A stretch of 64,000 nt of DNA from Pelagomonas calceolata. Its lineage: Eukaryota; Sar; Pelagophyceae; Pelagomonadales; Pelagomonadaceae. The notes under the pieces were generated by a model. That model was given only the letters and a program-made list of their open reading frames with translations. It was not told the DNA's origin and did not search any database. The translations under genes and the position numbers were made by a program. Numbering within the stretch: the stretch's first letter is position 1; each line of letters opens with the position of its first letter. Location of the stretch: assembly GCA_918797485.1 (NCBI GenBank), contig CAKKNE010000006.1:2046001-2110000 (forward strand), in the 5' to 3' direction. Of this stretch, positions 1 to 10,038 are shown one piece after another.

Positions 1-1
1 G

Positions 2-3000
2 TACGGCGATACGACGACCGGTTCTTTGGATTACGCCGCGGATACAGAAAAACTGAAAGCTTTGACTTTCTACGAGACGGGCATACCAGAAACGCAGGAA
101 GCGAAGGCCAACGAGAACGTCGCGTGCAACCTGCGGGGGAGGCAGTGCGAGTTCGTCGCGCAAGGTGGTACTATTGGCGATAGCGGTCCGGACGGCGGCA
201 CGTCCCATTCTCTGTATATTAATCAAACTGAATCTTTGATAATAACGCAGAAGGTCGTGCCCATCTATCCCAGCGGCGTGTATCGGAGGTTATTAGCGGG
301 CGCGGACGTCGGCGAGGCGCGGGCGTCGGGCGTGCTTGCGGAACTCAATCTGCCGGCACCGGGACCTCGGAAGACGGTGGCCGACTATGGCAGTCTAGTC
401 GGCCAAGGGAGGCAAATCATCATCTCCGCCGTGTCGCTTAAAGTATTAGAGGTCTTCGCGGCGAACGGGACTTATGGCGTCGGGTCGCAGATCCACATTG
501 GCGTGCGGTTCGAGCGGCCGGTGAACGCCACAGGAGTCTCTTATCTATTGTTGCATCTCGATTCCGCGTTAGACGAGCCCGCCAAGGCGACGTTGGATCA
601 ATCCAAGCCGTATGAGTTAAGTGAGGTACTATGGTACGTCTACATCGTCCGAGCCGGCGACGCCACCGACTCGCTGACCTATGTCGCCGCTGACAGTTTG
701 GACGCGACGGAGGGCGCCATCGTTTCGATAGGAGGCGGCTGCCCGGTCACGATGGAGTACTGCCCCGTCGACACCGGTTTGGCCGGCGTGGCCGCGCCTA
801 CGACGCTCCCGCACCCCGGCATGCCCGGTTCGTTGTCAGTGACCTCTCAGGTCATCATAAACACGGATCCGACGGAGGCCGTCGCCGTGTCGTTGGCCGA
901 AGGTTTGAGGAGATCTAGTTACGTGTACGCGCCGGGCGCTTCTGTTCCAATCACGCTCACGACGTCGAACCCCGTACGAAGGGACATGGCGGCCAAGATG
1001 TACGGCGGCTTCATCGACGTGGGCGGCTTCACCGATCATATCGAAAGGCGCGCTTCGTTCTCCGAGGGAGAGACGACTCAAGTTTTATCATTCGATCTGT
1101 CAATCCCACACGGCTGCTCGTCCCAACTCCTGAAGCACGCCGGGGCCGAGGGCGCCCTCCATCTCGGCGGAGGCGCCTTCCTGGCGGACGGCGCGTCGAA
1201 CCTCGCGACGGTGCGCGCGGAAGCGCGGCTGCCGTGCCCGAGCGCGCTGGACTCTTTGGCGTCGCAGAACGCGTCCGTCGACGCCACGCCGCCGCGCGTC
1301 GTGTCCGTACGAGCCGCGTCGTCGTCCTCCTCGTCCGACGCGCAAGTTTTGGCGAGGAACGCCTCCGCTTATCTGGTGGTCGAGTTCGATCGGCCTGTCG
1401 TGGTGTTCGACCGGTTACCGTCATCAGACTCAAAACCCATCTGCGAGACCTGCGACCAGAGCGGGGCGTACGTCGTGGCGGGCACGGCGTCGCCCGACGT
1501 CCTAAGAAATCCGGGGCGGCAGGGGTACTGGTACCCGCTCTACCTCGACAAAGACGCCGCTATCAAAGAGTTCGGCGCGCGTATCATCGAGATCACGTTC
1601 ATCCAGATCCCCCAGGTCGTGTTTTATGGACCGGCCGAGAACCCCGAGGCGAGACGAAGGTTAATGTGCGCGCCGGAGTTTGGGTGGTGCAATAACCCGC
1701 TGACGCCGCGGGTCGAGATGCTGAGCGCAGGGCTGTATAACTGGACGGAAGAGGTGGTGGTAGAGGAAGAAGATAATTACACATACTACGAGGGCGGCGC
1801 GTACCCCGGCCAGGTTCTCGTAAAAGACTATCCGCTCTTTGCCGACCTCATTGATGCGTCTGAACGCTCTAGAGATATGGTCGACGACGGCCTGCCGGCG
1901 CTACGCATGGACCTGAGACAGGGCAAGGCCGAGGCGAGGTACGCGGGCGGCTCTGGAACGCATATCATCTCCATGGTGTATGCAGTAGCCCCTGCGGACG
2001 AGACGTCGGCCTTCGAGTTTAGCGGCACCGATGCTTTGAAAGGTTTAATTTACCGACCGGGCCGGGCCTGGACGTCCATTGTCAAAGACGAGGACGACGC
2101 GTCGCAATTTATCAAGGCTGATTTAACGGTACCCAGAAGAGGAGGCCCCGGGGCCATTGGTGGAGATGAACTGCAACCACCCATGGTTATTTATACCGCG
2201 CCAGCCCCTTCATACTTCGCGACGTGCTCGAACGCCGGCGCTTACGGTTTGGGGCTGGGCCAGGTGTTGGATATCCGGCTCATTTTTACGGCTAGAGTGT
2301 GGGCCGGCTCGGACTACTACGAGGCCATGGATAACGGCGACGCGAATGACTGGGGCCGGCCCCAACTCGAGATCTGGGAGACGCGACGACTGGACGAGCG
2401 ACGCCGCTTGCAGGACGTGGGCACGTGTAATGACGACGGCACGAGTTACTTCTACGCCGAATCCGTCGATAGGGTCTTACCCTCCGATAGGACCTCAGCA
2501 GCTAGATCAGTCAGCACGAACCACTGCCCGAACCACGCCTGGACGTCATTAAATGGCTTCAAGCCCCGCATGAAGTCTACACGATATGTTTTCGCGGGCT
2601 ACCCTATGCTCAGTACCTTCGATCCCATCTATCTTAACAGGGAGGGCGCCATCGGCGTTTTGTTTTCGGGAGCGATGGTCTACTCCGACTACGTCAATGA
2701 CGAGGTCGGACCTGCTACCGAATACGTGAAGTCGGCGGCTTACTTGCTGGGTGATTCTTTTGATGAGTGCGGGTGTCTGGCCGATTCTAAGACGGAACCG
2801 AGCTACGGCTGCCACATTCCTCCCTCGTGTTTATTGAAGCAGCTCGGCCAGACCGGCGAAGCCCATTCGCCGCAGATCGGCTGGGTGATCGATGGGTTTC
2901 CGTTATACGGTCCGCGGGGCCCGAACGGCCAGTACATGCGGTCGTGCAACGCCACGGGCGGCACGATCGGCGTCGACGTGTGCCTGGACGAGTGCAATGG

Positions 3001-6000
3001 CTACTACGGCACGATCCCCGAGGACAAGTACCGGTATAGGTACTATAGTACGGGCACGTACCACGAAGCGAACGGCGACAACGCCTGCGAGGCGCCGCCG
3101 CCCAAGCAGCGCGACGCCTACTTCCCGTTCATGCCGCCCTGCATCAAGGGGTGCGTGCCTCTGTCGCTAGATGCGGCGGGCTTCACGTCGTCTCTAACGC
3201 AGCCGACGCCCGTGTGTCTGGCCGACGCGGAACCGGGCTACGAGCCGGATTTAATTCCGGTCGAATCCCCAAGCTTAAAAGTGGACACCGGGTATTGTAC
3301 CTCTGGAATTGGTGGCATCGAGTACATCCCACCGCTACCGCCACCTCCTCTAAGCCCGAAGCAAGCGACGGACCTCTGGGAGGCGACGATCGAAGCCTCG
3401 AAAAAGCTAGATACGCCCCGCCTCTTACTCACGACGGGCGAGTACGCCTACTACCTCGAATCCACAGAAGGCATGTTGAGATTTGGCTACCGCGTGCCGT
3501 CGGCGTGGGACGGCGGCCAGATCGATATCCAGCCCGAGAGCCCCCAATCTTTGGAGTTGAGGGACTGGGTCGTCGTCAGCGAGACGGGCATTTTAGCTGT
3601 GAGTGAATTGGCGGAAGATATGCCTATATATTTTGATGTATTAGGGGCGTGCGTCGACGGCGCCTTCGCGCTGGAACCGCCGTCCGCCAAGCCGGCGGGG
3701 ACGCCCCTACCTTTGGCCGACGAGCCCTTCGGTCTTTCATTAGAACTGGACCTGCGGCCGGCCGCCGTCGTGAACGTGACGCTGCTACGACCGTCGACGT
3801 GGTGCACGGAGCTGCGAACGGCGACGCCGACCTGCGGCGCGGGCGAGGTCCTGGATATCCTGATCGCCTTCGATGCGCCCGTGGCTTTGAACAACCCCGA
3901 GGAGGCGCACTTGTTACTGAATTCCGGGTCATGTTACGTACCTCGAACGGACGGTCTGGACCACCAAAATTGTGAAGGTGGCACGGCCTACTACAAATAT
4001 TCAAAAGACGACGAGTACGGCGCGTCCATCTTGAGGTTCGAGTATGTGGTGCAAGAAGGCGACACGACGGCTGCTTTAGATGTCTTGAACGCCTCGTCGT
4101 TGCGGGGCGACTTCAAGCGCTTCGCCTCGCCCTCCTCCGTGGGCCTCGTGGACAACACGGTACCCTTAGCGGGCGCCCGGCACTCCATGAGTCGGATCGG
4201 ACCCGTCGTGAAGATCGACACGATACCGCCGAAAGTAGATGCGCTGTTTGCCCTCAAAAGATCGGGAATCTACGTGGCCGGCGAGACGGTACTCATCGTG
4301 GCGCGCTTCACGTCCGCCGTCGCCGTCGACCCGTCGGCACCGCCGCCTAGGTTGATGTTGGGCATATCTCGAAGAGACAAGTCAGACGCCTACGCGGACG
4401 TGTTGAATGGTACGAGGGCAGAACAGCCTTTTGATCTTGTCGAAAGCATCACGAATTATGATTTACCTTTCCGGGCGACGGTCTACGATCTCGTGTTCTC
4501 GTATACGGTCCAGCCGGGCGACGTCGGCAATCTGGCGCACTCCGGAAGAGGCGCGTTGCACGTCGAAGTGAGTCCCTTCCACCTGGTGAATGGCACGATC
4601 GAAGTGAACAAGACCGACGCCCAAAACCAAACGTATCTGGGGCGGCAGCAGGCCTGGCTCGAAAGAGCAGCGGTTTGCGCCGACGCGGGCAGGTTCGGAT
4701 CCATCCGACGGGCGACGAACGGCGCCATGCTCACGGCGGCCGATACGCGACTGCGGGGCGCGCACGATTTAGAAGCGCAGCTAGGTGCCCACGGAACGGT
4801 CCGCATCGACCGCCAGTGGCGGTCCGCGGACCGGTTCCCGACGAAGGTCGAACTAGTTGTGCGCGGTTTGGCCCACCCCCACGCGGCCGATTTGGATATC
4901 CAATTGATGCACGGGAACGTGTCTATCAACGTGTTCCGGGAGAGCGGTGGTTCCAGAGCATTAGGTCGTGGCGAGTCGCCGCGCTTGCCGAGACCCGCGG
5001 TTGCCGGTGCTATGAGACCGGACCCTCAATCCTCGGAAGCACGAGCGAAAGACACCGCAAGAGCGCGGTGGGGCGACGAGCGCGGCGCCGACTACGTCTT
5101 CTCGGACCTAGCGTTAGATGTCCGAGCGAGGAACAACCTCGCGCCCTTCGCGCGGGCGACGCAATCCTCCACGGACCATGGGGGCGACGCCCACAAAGCC
5201 ATCGATGGGAACACGGACCCGTACTTCACGCACGGGTCCGTGACACATACGGCGGCCCAACCAACATATGTCGTGGAGAACGATGAGCTGGTCGCCGCGC
5301 CGCCGCCCTTCTTCGAGCTCAGGTGGCCTAGAGATACGATTCAAGAGATAGGCACAATTAAATTATGGAACCGGCAAGAGCTCCAAGCGGTGTCCGAGGT
5401 GCAATCGTTGACCTTGGAGGCCTTTGGGCTGTACCCCGAAGGTAGTTTCAAGGTATTACTGGACCTAGGAGCGGCGGGCTTACAGGACAAGGCGAAGAAG
5501 CACCCCGGTATACTAGCGAACCTCAACGCGACACTACCCATGTGGCGCGCATCTGCTTTCATCCCCTGCGGCGCGCCGGCGAGTGTCGCGGACGAGACCG
5601 AGTTCACGACTGGTACGAGCATGCAGGCCATCCTGCAATCGAGTTTCCCGGAACTAGGACGCGTGACCGTCACGAGGTATGCCGCAGAAGAGCCGTCGAA
5701 GAAGGGCCACACGTATTTAGTTACTTTCCAGGACTACCCCGGGGACTTACCTTTACTGAGGATGGACGCGACGAACGCCACGGGTCTGGTGATTGTGACC
5801 GATGTGGATGAGGTGCGCAAGGGCTCGCCGGGGCGGTGGTACGCGTACGACGAAGCTCTAGACGAGGAACCCGACCTGCGGGCCGGGTTTTCTTCGAAGC
5901 TCTTCCCGTGCTGGGTCATGTTATTTGATAGCACGGCATTACCGGACGATAGAGATATTCCTGGTCGCATCGAGGATGCGGTCAGTATGGCTTCATTCTC

Positions 6001-7441
6001 GGTCCTCGTGGACAATGTCGATGCGTACGAAACAACAGTCGACGTGGACCCGCGGCGCTTCCGCGGCGGCAAAGGTCCTTTGACAGACATCGTGGCGTTG
6101 CGGGTGCAGGTCGCCGATACGAAGCCGGGGGCGGTGTTGAGTCTGGCCGAGGTGCAAGTCTTTGCGAACCGAAGCCATACTATAAATAGTTTCCAGGGTG
6201 GTGGTGTGGTAGCAGCTCGCCCTTGGACGGCGCCCTACCAAGCTTCCGTGTCGATGTCTTCTTATTTTATGGAGACGTTGGTAGCAGGTAGGTGGTTGTT
6301 AACAGTAAAGGACACTTCTAGTCATAAATGGCGCCGCGAGCAGACCATACAAACGGCTGTCGGTCACACGGAGCTGCCGGCTCAAGATCGATCCGGCGTG
6401 CCGAACGACGTCGAGGAAAGCGGTCCTGGCCAGCTCGCGGACTGGGTCCTACTATTGACTGACGAAGCCGGTGTCGTCACCGCGCATTATATGGACATAA
6501 CCGCTACCGTGACCCATCTGCCAAAGTACGGCCACCTCTACGCGGACGCGCGTTCCTTAGGCTCGGGCAACGCCTGGGATGCGATAAGCGTCGGTCGCAG
6601 CGCGGCCACGATCAACACATGGCGCACTGGAGATGGAAGACATTCACAATTACATACTGCTTCGAGATTCGATGCCGAACTACTGAAACGGACGGAGACG
6701 GGAAATAGACCTTTGGGCCAGTGTTATGGGTTAGATACTACTTCCTTCAACGGCGTGGCGTCGGGCGTCGACGGGTATCGGTACTGCAAGGAGAACTATG
6801 GCGTGGGCAACGCGGCCGTGGCTTATAGACGTAGAAACGAAGGTGATGTCGCGATCAAGAATAGACTGAGGAGGCACAAGGTCGTCTACTACCACCCCTT
6901 GAAGGGTTACGAGGGCGTCGACGCCTTCGACTATTCGGTGCGACTCGGGACGTACGAAAGCAAAGCGGCGACGGTGGGCGTCCATGTCAGAAAATGTCGG
7001 AAGTTCGAGTTCAACAAGAAGAACAAACCTCCGTTTGCGACGAGCCCCCTGTGTAGCTGCGTCTCGAATCTCACGTGGGCTTTTGGGCATGCGACAGAGT
7101 GCCCGGTCGCGGTGCGGGACGTCTGCGCCGACGCGCGGATGCGGTCGTCGTTCACGCCGCTCTGCGACGCGTGTGATTTTGGCTTCGGGATGGACACGAC
7201 GGCCTGCCGCTTGCATACAGATCGGGCGGCGACGACGGTGGAAGGGCTGGGCTTGTGCGGAGAAATCGCGCCGCCCGACTGCCGGTCCGAGGGCATCTCG
7301 AAGGACGCGCCGGAGTCGTACGTCTGGTGGCCGACGCGGAACTTCCTGACGCCGGACGCCGAGGCCATCGCGCCGCCCGGGTCGCGGGCGGCACACGTCG
7401 GGGCTGGCTTCGCGGTCGCGGCGCCGCGGTTGTTGGAGTAG
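2..7441 (+). CDS. Giant extracellular-type protein with YHYH and F5/8C-like domains (5' partial)
   Basis: The frame is open from base 2 to a TAG at 7439-7441 with no ATG near the edge, so the gene starts outside the window; about 2,475 residues are visible. Residue numbers count from base 26. A YHYH-type domain lies near residues 905-1020 (HSPQIGWVIDGFPLYGPRG, then a paired-Cys segment and LDECNGYYG). An F5/8 type C/discoidin-like segment starts near residue 1700 (LAPFARATQSS, KAIDGNTDPYF). It is flanked by stretches resembling a proprotein-convertase P domain (residues ~1590-1645 and ~2055-2100). Near residue 2290 is a cadherin-like HPLKGYEGVDAFDYSV, followed by a Cys-rich tail. Many N-x-S/T sites and repeated beta-sandwich-like segments suggest a secreted or surface adhesion protein. 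No transmembrane segment was recognised at the C-terminus. Function is inferred. Confidence 0.85.
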   Translation, partial: YGDTTTGSLDYAADTEKLKALTFYETGIPETQEAKANENVACNLRGRQCEFVAQGGTIGDSGPDGGTSHSLYINQTESLIITQKVVPIYPSGVYRRLLAGADVGEARASGVLAELNLPAPGPRKTVADYGSLVGQGRQIIISAVSLKVLEVFAANGTYGVGSQIHIGVRFERPVNATGVSYLLLHLDSALDEPAKATLDQSKPYELSEVLWYVYIVRAGDATDSLTYVAADSLDATEGAIVSIGGGCPVTMEYCPVDTGLAGVAAPTTLPHPGMPGSLSVTSQVIINTDPTEAVAVSLAEGLRRSSYVYAPGASVPITLTTSNPVRRDMAAKMYGGFIDVGGFTDHIERRASFSEGETTQVLSFDLSIPHGCSSQLLKHAGAEGALHLGGGAFLADGASNLATVRAEARLPCPSALDSLASQNASVDATPPRVVSVRAASSSSSSDAQVLARNASAYLVVEFDRPVVVFDRLPSSDSKPICETCDQSGAYVVAGTASPDVLRNPGRQGYWYPLYLDKDAAIKEFGARIIEITFIQIPQVVFYGPAENPEARRRLMCAPEFGWCNNPLTPRVEMLSAGLYNWTEEVVVEEEDNYTYYEGGAYPGQVLVKDYPLFADLIDASERSRDMVDDGLPALRMDLRQGKAEARYAGGSGTHIISMVYAVAPADETSAFEFSGTDALKGLIYRPGRAWTSIVKDEDDASQFIKADLTVPRRGGPGAIGGDELQPPMVIYTAPAPSYFATCSNAGAYGLGLGQVLDIRLIFTARVWAGSDYYEAMDNGDANDWGRPQLEIWETRRLDERRRLQDVGTCNDDGTSYFYAESVDRVLPSDRTSAARSVSTNHCPNHAWTSLNGFKPRMKSTRYVFAGYPMLSTFDPIYLNREGAIGVLFSGAMVYSDYVNDEVGPATEYVKSAAYLLGDSFDECGCLADSKTEPSYGCHIPPSCLLKQLGQTGEAHSPQIGWVIDGFPLYGPRGPNGQYMRSCNATGGTIGVDVCLDECNGYYGTIPEDKYRYRYYSTGTYHEANGDNACEAPPPKQRDAYFPFMPPCIKGCVPLSLDAAGFTSSLTQPTPVCLADAEPGYEPDLIPVESPSLKVDTGYCTSGIGGIEYIPPLPPPPLSPKQATDLWEATIEASKKLDTPRLLLTTGEYAYYLESTEGMLRFGYRVPSAWDGGQIDIQPESPQSLELRDWVVVSETGILAVSELAEDMPIYFDVLGACVDGAFALEPPSAKPAGTPLPLADEPFGLSLELDLRPAAVVNVTLLRPSTWCTELRTATPTCGAGEVLDILIAFDAPVALNNPEEAHLLLNSGSCYVPRTDGLDHQNCEGGTAYYKYSKDDEYGASILRFEYVVQEGDTTAALDVLNASSLRGDFKRFASPSSVGLVDNTVPLAGARHSMSRIGPVVKIDTIPPKVDALFALKRSGIYVAGETVLIVARFTSAVAVDPSAPPPRLMLGISRRDKSDAYADVLNGTRAEQPFDLVESITNYDLPFRATVYDLVFSYTVQPGDVGNLAHSGRGALHVEVSPFHLVNGTIEVNKTDAQNQTYLGRQQAWLERAAVCADAGRFGSIRRATNGAMLTAADTRLRGAHDLEAQLGAHGTVRIDRQWRSADRFPTKVELVVRGLAHPHAADLDIQLMHGNVSINVFRESGGSRALGRGESPRLPRPAVAGAMRPDPQSSEARAKDTARARWGDERGADYVFSDLALDVRARNNLAPFARATQSSTDHGGDAHKAIDGNTDPYFTHGSVTHTAAQPTYVVENDELVAAPPPFFELRWPRDTIQEIGTIKLWNRQELQAVSEVQSLTLEAFGLYPEGSFKVLLDLGAAGLQDKAKKHPGILANLNATLPMWRASAFIPCGAPASVADETEFTTGTSMQAILQSSFPELGRVTVTRYAAEEPSKKGHTYLVTFQDYPGDLPLLRMDATNATGLVIVTDVDEVRKGSPGRWYAYDEALDEEPDLRAGFSSKLFPCWVMLFDSTALPDDRDIPGRIEDAVSMASFSVLVDNVDAYETTVDVDPRRFRGGKGPLTDIVALRVQVADTKPGAVLSLAEVQVFANRSHTINSFQGGGVVAARPWTAPYQASVSMSSYFMETLVAGRWLLTVKDTSSHKWRREQTIQTAVGHTELPAQDRSGVPNDVEESGPGQLADWVLLLTDEAGVVTAHYMDITATVTHLPKYGHLYADARSLGSGNAWDAISVGRSAATINTWRTGDGRHSQLHTASRFDAELLKRTETGNRPLGQCYGLDTTSFNGVASGVDGYRYCKENYGVGNAAVAYRRRNEGDVAIKNRLRRHKVVYYHPLKGYEGVDAFDYSVRLGTYESKAATVGVHVRKCRKFEFNKKNKPPFATSPLCSCVSNLTWAFGHATECPVAVRDVCADARMRSSFTPLCDACDFGFGMDTTACRLHTDRAATTVEGLGLCGEIAPPDCRSEGISKDAPESYVWWPTRNFLTPDAEAIAPPGSRAAHVGAGFAVAAPRLLE

Positions 7442-7860
7442 TATAAGTGCTGCTCTTGTTTTATTATATCTGTTGCGGTAGACTGTTACGGTGCTAGTCC
7501 TCGGCGGTTTCTGAGAGTGGGTTAGCCAGTTTGAGGGGGTACCGTCCCCGGGGCGCGGCTTCCAGGCCGCCTAGCCTAGCCTCAATTTAATCACAGCACG
7601 GGTTTCGCGGGACCCCTCCCCGCCCCAGGGACTCGTCGCGGAGGTCGCGCAGCGATGCTAGCGGCATGTAAGACACTAGCAAATGGCTCCTGCTTTTTGA
7701 GTAGAGGAAAGGCGGTCTAGCAGCCAAACCTCGCGCGATAGGGGGATATTACAGCGCTCTCTCCCATATTCGACAGCACGCACAGCGTCAGGGCCTCTGG
7801 GCCTCTGTACAACCGAGCCACACAGCTTTTTGGCAGCCTTTTGCATTTACCCTGGGAACC
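7442..7860. other. Intergenic region upstream of the Tudor/SANT gene
   Basis: No coding sequence was recognised in these 419 bases. The only structured signal is the GCTAGCGG...GTAAGACACTAGC motif at 7657-7684. Confidence 0.6.
7657..7684 (+). promoter_or_regulatory. Promoter-proximal motif copy 1
   Basis: GCTAGCGG, four bases (CATG-type spacer), then TAAGACACTAGCAAAT. It ends 177 bases before the ATG at 7861 and points toward that gene. It matches 25 of 28 bases of the copy at 17449. Role is inferred from recurrence and orientation. Confidence 0.55.
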
Positions 7861-9762
7861 ATGCTTTCCCCCCAGACGGCCTCGCCCGCCAGCTGGAAAC
7901 CGCCCACCGCGGGTGGCGATACGACTGATGACGAGGAGGGTCCGCGCCCCGCGCCGCGCGCCGACGATCCCGCCGCCGCGCCCGCGGCGCCGCCGGCCGC
8001 GCAGGACGCCGCGCCCGCGCCGCCGCCGCCCGCCGCCGCGCCGCTCGCGCCGGAACACGTGCTGCTAGAGGCGTCCCCGCCGCCGCCACCGTCCAAGTGG
8101 AAGGAGGGCGACAAAGTCATCGCCCGCTGGCACCTAGGATGCCACTATCCTGGGACGATCCACGCCGTCAAAGCGAATGGCGTTTATGCAGTTTCCTTCG
8201 ACGACGGTGATTATGATGATAACGTTATTGAAAACCACATCCGCGCCGCGCCGGCGCCCACGCCGACGGACGAGCCGCCTGCGCCCGCGCCCGCGCCCGC
8301 GCTGCCGCCGCCCGGCAGCCGCATCACCGTGCGCTTCAGCGACGGTATTGATTACGGGGGTACCATCACGGAATTGGTGGACGAGCACCACGCCAGGGTG
8401 CTCTACGACGACGGCCAGAGCGAGACCGTGCGCTTCCCGGACCCCGACGTCCGCGTCTTGCGCGCGGCGCCCGCGGCCGCGACGCCGGCGGCGGCGGCGG
8501 GAGGGCCAATCCGCGTGCGCACGGCCGGCGGCCGCGAGGCTATTGTATTAGAGAAGATGCAGCGCGGCTGGTTTAGGGTCGAGCTGGACGGCAACGCGAA
8601 CGACGAGGGCGGCGCGAACGAACGCAAGTCGCTCCGGCGGCCACAACTCGCGGTGGGCCAGGACCATTTGCTGGACGCGGCGCCGCAGGCGCCCGCCGCC
8701 CGGCCCGCGCCCGCGCCGACGGACGAGGCTGCGCCGGCGCCGGCGCTGGGCGACAAGGACGCTCAGCAGGTCGCCGCGCTAGAGAAGCTGCACGAGTCAC
8801 TGAAAGACAAGCCGAACCTGATCGTCTGCCGCAAGCCTTTGGAGGACTTCGGTTTTCGCTGCGGCGCGACAGACCAGCAGCAAAACCGTTTCGACGCCTT
8901 GCCGCCGCAGTCTCTCCATTCTATCGAAGATATCCTCGGTGGCCAGTACGCACAGACGTATTCGCTGAACTCGGTCCCGAAGCTTATCGCGTACCTCGAG
9001 GGCGTCCTCAATAGACTCTCGGGCGGGCGCCTTTTTCCTTCGCCATCTGCGCCGAAGAAGAAGCGCGGGTATGAGGCGCCCGCACCGAAGATAACGGAGC
9101 GCGCCAGGCCGCGCTGGTCGAGCGAGGAGGAAAGGCGTCTGCGAGAGCTGGTCGCCGAGCTGGGCGAGACGAGATGGCCGGCCATCGCCATGCGCCTCGG
9201 CACGGGCCGGACGGGCGCCGCCGTCGAGCTGAGGTGGGCGACGCTCAGGCAGAAGTCGCACGGGCGGCCGCCGAGGGCCGCGGCGGAGGCGGCGCCCGCG
9301 ACCGACGGGCGGGAGCGGGTGCGGACGGCCGGCGGCCGCGTCGCGACCATTATCGAGCGGCGCTCGCGCGGCTGGCTCTTCGTGGAACTAGACGGCGTGG
9401 CTAACGACGAGGGCGGCGCGCACGAGCGCAAGTCCATCAGGGCGACGACGACGACGGCTTTGCATGGAGCAGCGACTCGGAAGCGGCCCGGCACGGGCGG
9501 GGCGGCGCCGCGGCCGGCGCAGCGACCGCGCCTCGTTTCGCGCGGCGGCAACGACGACGACGACAAGGACGCCCGCATCGCCGAGCTCGAGGCAGCGCTC
9601 GCGCAAGCGCAGCAGGCGCCGGTCGCGCCGGTCGCGCCGCCGGCCGCAGCTCTGGCTTCTGTCACGGGCCGGCTCAGAGAGCTCGCGTCGCTCCGCGCGT
9701 CCGGCGCGCTCACGGAGGCGCAGTTTGAGCGAGCCAAAAATACCGAGCTCGGGTTGCAGTAG
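7861..9762 (+). CDS. Tudor-like / SANT / SHOCT chromatin-associated protein
   Basis: A single 633-residue frame from an ATG. Two Tudor-like barrels lie at ~78-128 (KVIARWHLGCHYPGTI...YAVSFDDGDYDD) and ~150-200 (ITVRFSDGIDYGGTI...YDDGQSETV). A SANT/Myb repeat lies at ~416-467 (RWSSEEERRLRELV, then TRWPAIAMRL). A SHOCT-like end lies at ~598-633 (LRELASLRASGALTEAQFE). Two copies of an unrecognised module (RVRTAGGR...RGWFRVELDG.ANDEGGA.ERKS) sit at ~215-272 and ~485-530. Low-complexity Ala/Pro linkers separate the domains. The combination suggests a nuclear chromatin reader or DNA-binding protein. The next gene downstream carries two more copies of the module and a similar 3' flank, so the two look like a tandem duplication that has diverged. 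Confidence 0.75.
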   Translation: MLSPQTASPASWKPPTAGGDTTDDEEGPRPAPRADDPAAAPAAPPAAQDAAPAPPPPAAAPLAPEHVLLEASPPPPPSKWKEGDKVIARWHLGCHYPGTIHAVKANGVYAVSFDDGDYDDNVIENHIRAAPAPTPTDEPPAPAPAPALPPPGSRITVRFSDGIDYGGTITELVDEHHARVLYDDGQSETVRFPDPDVRVLRAAPAAATPAAAAGGPIRVRTAGGREAIVLEKMQRGWFRVELDGNANDEGGANERKSLRRPQLAVGQDHLLDAAPQAPAARPAPAPTDEAAPAPALGDKDAQQVAALEKLHESLKDKPNLIVCRKPLEDFGFRCGATDQQQNRFDALPPQSLHSIEDILGGQYAQTYSLNSVPKLIAYLEGVLNRLSGGRLFPSPSAPKKKRGYEAPAPKITERARPRWSSEEERRLRELVAELGETRWPAIAMRLGTGRTGAAVELRWATLRQKSHGRPPRAAAEAAPATDGRERVRTAGGRVATIIERRSRGWLFVELDGVANDEGGAHERKSIRATTTTALHGAATRKRPGTGGAAPRPAQRPRLVSRGGNDDDDKDARIAELEAALAQAQQAPVAPVAPPAAALASVTGRLRELASLRASGALTEAQFERAKNTELGLQ

Positions 9763-10038
9763 TAGGTGCCGTCCCCCCCCCCTTCCCCCGTATAAAAGGC
9801 ACGTACATCCACTCGAATGAAGACGGGTTTCTAGGGGGGGCTAGAGGGCTATAGGGTAGAGCTTGGAGGGGGGGTTTCTCAAACCGCGCGCGGAAGGCAA
9901 TCGAGGCAGGGCGCTATTTGTTGACATACCGCGCCAGGCGACAGTGATCGCAAGCGGCGAGACCTCTGGACGCCCCGGTAGAGCCACGACCGCGAGATTT
10001 TGCGAGCTCTCACAGATCCAGCGGAGAGCACTCGACCG

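Noticed and set aside
629-7396. Many long frames antisense to or overlapping the giant gene
   Set aside because: High GC makes long chance frames. They have Arg/Pro-biased translations and no domains, while the plus frame has clear domains.
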